64,000 nucleotides of DNA, taken from NCBI GenBank assembly GCA_964555845.1, contig CAZKUA010000001.1:62001-126000 (forward strand). The letters are read 5' to 3'. The translations under genes and the position numbers were made by a program. Positions within the stretch are counted from its first letter, which is position 1, and every line of letters starts with the position of its first letter. Shown here piece after piece: positions 56,454 through 64,000 of this stretch. Source of the DNA: JALNXF01 sp964555845. Its GTDB lineage: Bacteria; Patescibacteriota; Gracilibacteria; BD1-5; UBA2023. A model generated the notes under the pieces. That model was not told the DNA's origin, did no database searches, and was given only the letters and a program-made list of their open reading frames with translations.

Positions 56454-57578
56454 TTAATTTTCTAAAACTTCCCTATAAATTTCTAAAGTCCTATTAATAT
56501 TATCTTCCCATTCAAATCTTTTCCCTCAAATATTCTCAAAAACTCAAGACTTAAATTTTAAAACCGCCTCAATTATATCCTGAGAATTTGAAGGTTCAAT
56601 AAAGTTAATTTTATCACTTACAACTTCTGGGAGAGAAGCAATATTTGTAACTATTAAATTCTGTCATAATGCACAAGTTTCAGCTGCAGCAAAACCAAAC
56701 CCCTCGGCGAGAGATGGAATAATTACAAAATCAGAAGCAAGAATGTATTTTTTAATTTCCTCATATTCCACACTATCAATCCAGACTATATTTTTTTCAA
56801 GTTTTAATTTTTTAATTAATTCAAGTTCAAAATTTGCTGGATTATTTTTACTTTTAGATACAATTATAAAAGCCTTAAAATCAGGAATATTTTTAGCAAT
56901 TTCTGGAATTGCTTCTATATAATATCTAAGTCATTTTGAGATTCAAGATCTTCCAAAAAATAGTCATACATAATTATTTTCTAAACTATATTTTTGTCTT
57001 ATTTCATCTACTTCTTGTTGTTTTACTGTATTTTTATCCCATATTTTATAATCAATTCAATTATATATTGTAACCAATTTTTTATCTTCAACTCATGAAT
57101 AAATTCTTAAATTATTTTTTGTATAATTAGAAACACAAATATATTTATCAAAACTAAATTTAAATATAAAACTTTCAAATAATTTAAAGAAAAATCATTT
57201 CACTCACATAAAATTATACCAAAGTTTTCAGAAAATCTCATGGACAGTTAAAACAACTTTTTTTCAAGAAATTTTCCCAATAATCCAGGCTGGAATTGCA
57301 GCATTGTAAGTTGTAGTATGAATTATATCACAATCTCTTGCTAGTTTGACTCATTTAAATAGTGAAAAAAACATAAAATCATATCTATTATTTCACTCTC
57401 TAAATATTTCCAAATTCTCAGATATTTTCTCATATTTAGATAAAATACTATCAAATCTAGAAGTCAATACAATAACTTGATTTCAGGATTCTATTAATCA
57501 ATTTATTAAATTTTCAAAAAGAACCTCAACTCAACCAATATGAGGTTTGTATAAATCTAAAATAAATAAAATTTTCAT
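56454..57578 (-). CDS. GT4-family glycosyltransferase
   Basis: A 374-residue GT-B enzyme. The start is MKILFILDLYKPHIGGVEVL. Donor-binding features include TTTYNAAIPAGIIGKISGK, VHEIFGKLGYNFM, the mid-chain RLRYYIEA-like region and the C-terminal VIIPSLAEGFGFAAAETCAL with the E-x7-E pattern. GT4 enzymes of this sort act in capsule, S-layer glycan or O-antigen synthesis. It is the second gene of the operon, 14 bases after the DUF2304-GT2 gene. The donor is not determinable. Confidence 0.9.
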
Positions 57579-57592
57579 TTTTTAGTTTAATC

Positions 57593-58690
57593 TTATTTAT
57601 AAAAAAATTTCTTATACAACAATTCAAAGAGTATCTTAAAAGCATTGCTATTTTTTTGTCATTTAGAGAGCGAATATTGACTATATTTTATATTTACAGG
57701 AACTTCTTTATATTTAGCTTTTAACCTATTTATTTCCTCAATTAATTCAGATGCATAAGTCATATTATCAGATGTAATATTGATTTTCTTGATAAAATCA
57801 AGTGATATTACTCTATACCCATTATGAGGATCAGATACCCAAATTCAATTAATAAAAAGTGTTATAATTTTAGATCCAAAAAGTACAATTTTTCTCAAAA
57901 ATGGGATATTTAAAGCAGTCCCTCATTCTATAAATCTAGATCAAAGTAGTACATCTAAATTTTCATTTTTTTTAATAATTTCTAAGAAATTATCCATATC
58001 ATCCACATCCATTTGCCCATCAGCATCGTATGTAACCACCCATTTTACTTTAAAATCATCTCAATATTTTTTCAAGAATTCAAATCAAGTTTTATTTGCA
58101 GCTCATCATCCCCTATTTATTAAATGAGTTAGAAGTAAAATATGATATTTTTTGTTTTTTGAAATAAAATCTTTTACAATTTTGCCTGTATTATCAGATG
58201 ATCCGTCATTTACAATTATGATTTTTTTAAATCATTTTTTTAAAATTGATTGAATTACTTCTATTATTGCAGTTTCTTCATTAAAAGCTCTTATTAAAAA
58301 TACAAATTCATCCTTAATGTCTTTATTTTTTATCTCATTAAAATCAATTCAGCAGTGAGAAATTGTCTTTTCTAAGGCTTGATTTGAGATAATTGAAGTA
58401 AGATATATTTTGTTTTTTGTAATTCTATTTAGAAGTTCAAAATAAAAGTAAGCAAGAAGAATTATTGAAATATATACAAGTAAATCCGCTCATCTATTAA
58501 GTCAGAAAAATGCTCAGAATTTATTTAGTGCTCATATATTAAATGTAAAAAATAATATTATAAAGGTTCCTCCAAAAAAAACCAGAAAATGAAGACCATT
58601 TAGCTTTTTTCTCTGGAAAAAATCCAGTGCAAAAAGGAAAAAAACTAATCCTGATATTATTATTATAAATTGTAAAGGCGATAGAGACAT
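57593..58690 (-). CDS. DUF2304 membrane domain fused to a GT2 glycosyltransferase
   Basis: A 365-residue protein and the first gene of the operon. The N-terminal ~105 residues carry three membrane helices and the DUF2304 hallmark GLNRGADLLVYISIILLAYF. A GT2 domain follows from about residue 130: FVFLIRAFNEETAIIEVIQ, IVNDGSSDNTGKIV and VVTYDADGQMDVDDMDNFL as the DXD region. DUF2304 proteins are usually encoded next to GT2 enzymes; here they are one chain. It would make a polyprenyl-phosphate sugar. It is divergent from ftsE across 122 bases where both promoters must lie. Confidence 0.9.
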
Positions 58691-58758
58691 AATTTAAATT
58701 AAAATTAAGTAAATTTATTTTACTAAAAATTTCAAAAAAACAAATATTTTATAAAAAA

Positions 58759-58788
58759 TTGCAAATAATATTTTTTGTATATTATAGA
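58759..58788 (+). promoter_or_regulatory. Candidate promoter for ftsE
   Basis: TTGCAA and TATAGA are separated by 18 bases, 24 bases before the ATG at 58813, in the 122-base gap between the glycan operon and ftsE. Each box has four to five consensus matches. Background AT content is high. Confidence 0.35.
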
Positions 58789-58812
58789 AGTATTACTTTA
58801 AAAGCGAATTTT

Positions 58813-59490
58813 ATGAAAATAGAAAATTTAAATATAGCTTATGACAATAAAAATATTTTAAAGAATATAAATATTGAGATTAAAGAACAAGATTTTGTAT
58901 TTCTTATCGGGAATTCTTGATCTGGAAAAACTAGTTTTATTAAATCACTTATTTGAGATTTAAAGCCAAAATCAGGTAAAATTATTACAAATGATTGACT
59001 TGATATTTATAATTTTACACCAAAAGAACTGACAAAATACAGAAGAACTATCGGAATAGTATTTCAAGATTATAAACTCTTAAAAAGCAAAACAGTTAAA
59101 GAAAATGTAGCATTTGCGATGGAAGTATGTGGCTACAGCGACAAACAAATCGCCCAAAGAGTGCCAGAAGTTCTAAGTCAAGTGTGATTACTAAATAAAA
59201 AAGATAATTTCATAGATACTCTGTCTGGATGAGAGGCTCAAAGAATTGCCGTTGCTAGAGCTCTAATTCACAACCCAGACATAATTATCTGAGATGAACC
59301 AACTGGAAATCTAGATCCACACAACGCAGATGAGATAATGGCAATTTTGTCAGAATTAAATAGATGATGAAAGACAATTATAATTGCAACTCACGATGAT
59401 AAAATAGTTAATAAACTGAAAAAAAGAGTTATAACTTTTAAGGATTGACTCGTTTTTTCTGATATAAAAAATTGAAATTATAATTTATAA
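58813..59490 (+). CDS. ftsE: FtsE-like ABC transporter ATPase
   Basis: A 225-residue ABC ATPase. Walker A is LIGNSGSGKTSFIKSL, the Q-loop GIVFQDYKLL, the signature LSGGEAQRIAVARAL, and Walker B DIIIGDEPTGNLDPHN. The EPTGNLDP and the YRRTIGIVFQDYKLL patterns are typical of FtsE. With FtsX it couples peptidoglycan hydrolysis to division. No ftsX follows; secY is next at 85 bases, so ftsX must be elsewhere or absent. The TGA-encoded glycine within the Walker A and in the SGGE signature are decisive examples of table 25. Confidence 0.9.
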
Positions 59491-59575
59491 ATTAAAAAAA
59501 TTTTAATTTAAACTTTACTTTTTTAGTTTTTTCATATACTACAAGCATTAATTTATTAGTATTAATTAAAAATAT

Positions 59576-60892
59576 ATGGTCTTAAAATATTTTTCTAGAA
59601 TTTGGAAATCTGATGATTTGAAGAAAAAAATCATTATTACTCTTTCTTTAGTTGTATTGTTTGAGTTCTTATCAATAATTCCAGTTCCAGGAGTTAATCT
59701 CTGAGCACTTGAAAATATGCAAAAATTTCTTGAAGCAAACCAATGACTTTCGTTTTTCTCTTCTCTAATGTGAGGATGATTAAAAAGATTTTCTATAATA
59801 TTAATGGGACTTTCTCCATATATTAACGCAGTTATTATAATCCAACTTCTAGCCGTTGTTATCCCACAACTAGAAGCTCTAAAAAAAGAATGAGAACAAT
59901 GACAAAAGAAAATTGATACTTATACTAGATGGCTTACTTTACCTCTTGCTTTCGCTCAAAGTTACTGAATGATTGTACTTTTGAATACTTTACTTGGTTC
60001 AAATGTAAAATTAATTGAAACTACAGACTTTTTCGGAACAGTTCTTCCTGCGATGCTTGTAATTACAGCTTGAACTCTATTTTTGATGTGGCTAGGTGAA
60101 ATTATTAATGAATCAGGAATTGGAAATGGATCTTCAATAATAATCTTTGCTTGAGTTTTAGCAGGAGTTCCACAACATATTATGAGTTATTTAAGTGTTT
60201 GAAATTATACTCTACTTATTATATTGCTTCTAGCTACACTTTGAGTAATTTATGTAATTATAAAATTCACAGAATGATATAGAAAAATTCCACTAATTTA
60301 TACTCGTACATGAAGATCAGAAAAATCTTATTTTCCAATAAGAGTAAATCAAGCCTGAATGGTGCCAATAATTTTCGCTGTTTCTATCGTTACTTTTCCA
60401 TCTTTAATCGGACAAATCCTATCTAAAAGAGCATCTGGAACTTCAAGAACTATATGAGAATTTCTTGTAAATAATTTCTCAATGAATAATCCAGGATGGA
60501 TGTATATTTGAGTTTATTTCCTACTTGTACTTGGTTTTTCATTCTTCTATATTTCTATAGTATTTAATCCGTCAGAAGTGGCTGAAAGCATCCAAAAAAG
60601 AGGTTGATATATTCCAGGAGTTAGACCAGGAAAAGAAACTGTAGATTATTTAGAAAAAACATCAAATCATCTTAATTTATATGGTTGAGCATTCCTAGCT
60701 TTAATCGCTATTTTCCCATATTTAATCACAAAAATTAACAATGAATTGCAATTAGTTGATATATCTGGTTCTTGAACTATAGATTTCTTAATAAGCTGAG
60801 CATGATTGATAATAGTAGTTTGAGTAGTGTTGGACTTAATTAGAAGAATAGATACTGAGCTAAAAAGCTACGATTATAAAAGATTTTATTAA
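59576..60892 (+). CDS. secY: Protein translocase subunit SecY
   Basis: A 438-residue protein with ten membrane helices, the usual length for SecY. Hallmarks are LSIIPVPGVNLGAL, GLSPYINAVIIIQLLAVVIP, TRWLTLPLAFAQSYG, GEIINESGIGNGSSIIIFAG, the cytosolic loop RKIPLIYTRTG, and the C-terminal GGYIPGVRPGKETVDYLEK. It forms the protein-conducting channel with SecE and SecG. It is separate from the ribosomal protein operon that normally carries it. The exonuclease gene follows after 11 bases. Many glycines in the channel are TGA. Confidence 0.96.
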
Positions 60893-60903
60893 AAAATAAA
60901 GAA

Positions 60904-61506
60904 ATGAAGATTTTTGTTTTTGATACAGAGACAACATGATTTTCAGTTAAATGAGGTACTAAAGAGCAACAGCCTTATATAGTCCAATTTGCTGGGATTT
61001 TATGAACAGTAGATAAAGCTACTGGTTTTACAGAAATAGAAAGAGTAAACAAGCTTATAAAACCTAGAATTTCAATTCCTTTTGCTACTTCTCAAATACA
61101 TTGAATCTATGATAAAGATGTAGAGAACGCTCCCTATATAGAAGAGGTTATTGGTGACATTTTAAAATATATTAATACAAGTGACGCTGTAGTTGGACAC
61201 AATATCGATTTTGATGAGGAAATTATCAAATGAGAATTGGCTCGCCTTTGAAGAATTTGAGATTATCAACCAATAAAAAGTATCTGTACAATGAGATGTA
61301 CAACTGATTTTTGTAAGCTCCAAGGAAGATGATTTTCATACAAACCACCAAAATTAAATGAACTTTATAAACATCTATTTTGAGCTCATTTTGAATGAGC
61401 GCATGACGCAATGTTTGATGTAGAGGCAACCGCTAAAATACTCTGAGAACTAGTCAAAAAATGAGTAATTGAACTAGAAAAAAATCTGATAATGAGACTA
61501 TTTTAA
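60904..61506 (+). CDS. DnaQ-like DEDDh 3'-5' exonuclease
   Basis: A 200-residue exonuclease. The metal ligands are in IFVFDTETTGFSV, VVGHNIDFDEEI and EGAHDAMFDVEATAKIL. Between them are a loop HGIYDKDVENAPYIEEV and a Cys-containing segment SICTMRCTTDFCKL. It resembles the DNA polymerase III epsilon proofreading subunit or a stand-alone exonuclease. It lies 11 bases after secY on the same strand. Its stop codon is overlapped by 9 bases by the convergent murG (CTATTTTAA). Confidence 0.9.
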
Positions 61507-62553
61507 AATAGTCTTTTTTATTATTTCTAGAGAGTTGGTATTTTTAAAATCTACTAATTCTTTTTTGTATCAATCAAATTTTAACACTTTTTCAATTCAG
61601 GAATTATTTAGCTCATTTTCATTTATTAAAACATTTCATTTTTTCTCATATTCAAGTGCATTATAATATTGATGGTTATTCCCTGATTCTGGTAATGGGA
61701 TAATTATCATTTTAATATTAAAAGCCTCAATCTCTGCCAATGTCGTAGCTCCAGCTCTGGTAATAGCCAAATCAGAAGTATAGTAAAGATTTTTTAAAAT
61801 ATTTTGATCCACAAAATCATATACATTAACAAAACTATATTTCTCAAACTTCTCTCTAAAAACTGTATTTTGACTCCCTAAAATTACATCTATTTTAAAA
61901 TTTTTAAGCTTATCAATATTTCTAAGTAAAAAATCAAAAATACGAGTAGATCATTGACTTCAGGCAATTACTAGAAGGTTGGTCTTTTCTGATTTTACAT
62001 CACTTTCTTCAATATTCTCAAATAACTCTGGATTTAGTATTTGTCCGATAACTTCGACTTCCCTGTTTTTAAAATAAACTTTCGCGCTCTCAAATCCTAG
62101 AAAAATCTTAGAAGCAAAGCGAGCCACAATTCTATTGGCAAGTCCAGGAATAGAATCTGATTCATGTAAAAATAATTTTATTCAAAATATTTTCCCAGCT
62201 ATTGCCATAGGAAGTGATACATATCATCATTTTGAGAAAATTAAGTCAGGCCTTAATTTGTGAAGTAATATTATAGATTGTACAATTCAAATTAGGATAT
62301 GAAATGGTTCTACGAAAGTTCTAAAAGAAAAGTATCTTCTTAGTTTTCCACTTTTTATTGAGAAAAATTTTATCTCATTTTTTCAGGCTATATTTTCTTC
62401 GAGTGAGCCACTTTCCCCTACCCAAAAAAACTCAAGATTTTTGTCGTCTTTTAGAGAATTATAAATCGCCAGAAGTGGCATAATATGACCACCTGATCAT
62501 CATCAAAGTAAAAGTATTTTTTTTACCCCAAGGGCACTTGTTTTATTGCGCAT
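61498..62553 (-). CDS. murG: MurG, UDP-GlcNAc transferase of peptidoglycan synthesis
   Basis: A 351-residue GT-B enzyme. The N-terminal motif is ILLLGGGSGGHIMPLLA, of which three glycines in a row are TGA codons. Further motifs are FLHESDSIPGLANRIV and the C-terminal TRAGATTLAEIEAFNIKMI. The C-terminal UDP-GlcNAc site is present. It makes lipid II by adding GlcNAc to lipid I on the cytoplasmic membrane. The chosen ATG at 62553 gives a short N-terminal extension (RNKTSALGVKK). The alpha/beta hydrolase gene ends 6 bases upstream. It is not in a mur operon here. Confidence 0.94.
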
Positions 62554-62559
62554 ATAAAA

Positions 62560-63369
62560 TTAGTTATTTTTTACTAAAAACTCGACCGCTTCATTTATCC
62601 ACTTATCAAATTGGTCTGGTCTTTCCATATCATGATCTCAATTTTCTACAATAATTTTGTTAATAAAATCTATACTAAGACTTTCGAATGGTACTGCGAT
62701 ATCCTTGTTTCCATGAATATGAAGAATTTGAGAATTAAAGTCTTTAAAATTAGAAGAGAAATCAATATCTTTATTTATGAGAAAATATGGAGAATTTATA
62801 TAATTTGCTTTCGACATTTTACCAGTTTTTTCGCAGTCTTTCAAGAATTCTCATTCATTTAAATAAGTTTGATAATTTTGCCAATTTATTTCAAGTATTG
62901 GATTTATTTTCTTCATCTGCCCCGAAGTAAACCGGTATCTTAGAAGTTCTTTTTGATTTAGAGCTGGTGATATTAGAATAATTTTTCCGATTTTATCCTT
63001 AATTTTCTCAATCTGACTAGCTAAAACGCAAGCGCCAAGTGAATGAGCTACAATATTAATTTTAGAATTTCAAATTTCCTTCTCAAGATTTTCTATTGCA
63101 CTGAGTAAATCTTGACCTTGTTTTTCAATTGTAGTAAATCTAAAGTCACCATCCGAAAGCCCTAAACCAGAAAAATCAAATCTAAGTGTTGCAAGCATTT
63201 TAGAAGTTATTTTATCAGCTAGAGTTTTAAATTTTTTCTCAGTTGTGGCTGATCTCTCAAATCCAGAAAGACAAATAACTCATCAATTTATCTCACTTTC
63301 TGGCAATGAAATTATTCATCTTAGAGTTTCTCACTCACTATTTGTGAATTCAGTTAGTTTTGTTTTCAT
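62560..63369 (-). CDS. Alpha/beta hydrolase
   Basis: A 269-residue serine hydrolase. The nucleophile elbow is INIVAHSLGACVLASQ (Ser in HSLG), the strand VICLSGFERSATTEKKFK precedes it, and FDFSGLGLSDGDF follows the early catalytic loop. The late catalytic residues are suggested by ILHIHGNKDIAVPF for Asp and a WDHDMERP-like end segment, NGDHDMERP, for His. The enzyme family covers esterases, peptidases and lipases; the substrate is unknown. It stands directly upstream of murG and after a zinc-ribbon protein, all transcribed leftward. Confidence 0.88.
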
Positions 63370-63380
63370 AATTTTTTAAA

Positions 63381-64000
63381 TTAATATGCTTCTTTATTAT
63401 AACAACTCTCGCAATAAACAATTTCTGGTCTTTCTGGACTATAGGTTGTCATCATATCTACGCCACATTTATCACATTTTCTATCATAGAGTTTTTTTGG
63501 ATTTCTAAGATTCATTCTATCAAGATGACGTTGATCTGGATGTCTTCTTGGAATCGGAAGCGAATGTTTTCTATAAAAATCTAATTCTTGCTTTATTATT
63601 CTAAATAGTTTATTTGTAATCTCACATTCAATTGCCCGATTTAAAATATCATCTGGAATTTGGGTTATGTCATCAGGTAATTTTTCTGCTGGAATAATTT
63701 TTGTTACATTTGGGCGAGGACTTTCATAATTTGACCGTTTAAAATATTCTGGATACCCACAAGGGATATCCCTACATTTTTCCGTAGGGGCAATCCCTTG
63801 TGGTTGCCCTATTTTAGAATTTTTTTGTCCTATTACTTCTTCTTTAGTAACAGGAAAAAAATCCTCCGCCACCGTTTCATTATATCAAAATGGAGAAATT
63901 GACGAAGGAAAGAAATTTCACCACTCTCAAGTTTTCTCTAAGTGTTCAATAATTTTCGGAACTAATTGTTCATATTCTTCCTTTGAATATTGTTTATTTA
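63381..64000 (-). CDS. Zinc-ribbon protein (start outside window), with inserted repeat-derived peptide
   Basis: At least 206 residues, the N-terminus lying beyond 64000. It has a pattern I have seen in Gracilibacteria-type proteins: GEWGNFFPSSISPFGYNET, VAEDFFPVTKEEV, then DDILNRAIECEI and the C-terminal KCDKCGVDMMTTYSPERP with YCESC, two CxxC pairs of a zinc ribbon. After KEEVIGQKNSK the chain has GQPQGIAPTEKCRDIPCGYP, which is the translation of a palindromic genomic repeat and is not expected in the family. The function is unknown. The insertion keeps the frame. Confidence 0.75.
63751..63812. repeat. Palindromic GGGCAACCACAAGGG-type repeat inside a coding sequence
   Basis: Two imperfect inverted arms, ATACCCACAAGGGATATCCC and GGGGCAATCCCTTGTGGTTG (continuing CCC), meet around CTACATTTTTCCGTAG. 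The unit is GC-rich and resembles the interspersed 'GTAGGGGCAA...TTGCCC' repeats of other bacteria. It lies in frame in the zinc-ribbon gene and encodes about 20 residues. Confidence 0.8.

Noticed and set aside
1..64000. TGA read as Trp (table 4) or as selenocysteine
   Set aside because: TGA sits at glycines of P-loops, ABC signatures and SIS motifs, where Trp or Sec would be unacceptable; TGG is used for Trp in conserved places such as NPWGKGG of YidD.

Overview
The window is from a low-GC bacterium that reads TGA as glycine (translation table 25), which points to Gracilibacteria or Absconditabacteria of the Candidate Phyla Radiation. With the standard code almost every gene breaks into short pieces. 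With TGA read as Gly, about 56 long genes open up, and TGA falls on invariant glycines such as P-loops, ABC signatures, MurG GGGSGGH, SIS and Nudix glycines. Native genes end in TAA or TAG. Coding density is very high, and several convergent gene pairs share their stop codons. I see no tRNA, rRNA or CRISPR array.

Layout. 1-3098 (-): exonuclease, membrane KAP-type NTPase and a Nudix hydrolase cut by the window edge. 3236-8630: MazG-like protein, two pilin-like proteins, YidD, a DUF4012 protein and YbeY. 8623-17524: a 2186-residue alpha-2-macroglobulin-like protein divergent from penicillin-binding protein 1C, the pair known from E. coli as yfhM/pbpC. 17629-19921 (-): zinc ribbon protein, coiled-coil membrane protein, TsaC/YrdC and MltG. 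20124-23957: a 1277-residue protein I do not recognise. 23961-28015: DUF167, a glycosyltransferase, a winged-helix protein, a TIM-barrel protein and two membrane proteins. 28114-33131 (-): SUF iron-sulfur genes (sufC, sufB, sufD, sufS), interrupted twice: by an oppositely oriented cassette whose ORF ends in TGA, and by a GIY-YIG nuclease gene between direct repeats. 33194-38933 (-): three secreted or surface proteins. 39087-43799 (+): membrane protein, an AAA_14/DUF4143 ATPase set between duplicated sequence, RfaE2, and two methyltransferases. 43803-58690 (-): a 17-gene, roughly 15-kb surface-glycan operon with a heptose activation pathway (GmhA, HddA, GmhB, HddC), a GT9 heptosyltransferase-like enzyme, other glycosyltransferases, methyltransferases, an epimerase and membrane proteins. 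58813-64000: FtsE, SecY, a DnaQ-like exonuclease, MurG, an alpha/beta hydrolase and a zinc-ribbon protein that carries a translated palindromic repeat.

The common theme is the cell envelope: peptidoglycan synthesis and cleavage (PBP1C, MltG, MurG), protein export and insertion (SecY, YidD), pili, large secreted proteins and a heptose-containing surface polymer. The accessory signals worth following are the TGA-terminated ORF, the repeat-flanked nuclease and ATPase genes, the dispersed TGTCATTCC palindromes, the perfect palindrome in front of sufC and the cysteine tail on SufC.

The only stretch above 300 bases without a gene on the local operon strand is 30592-30983, which holds the TGA-terminated cassette.
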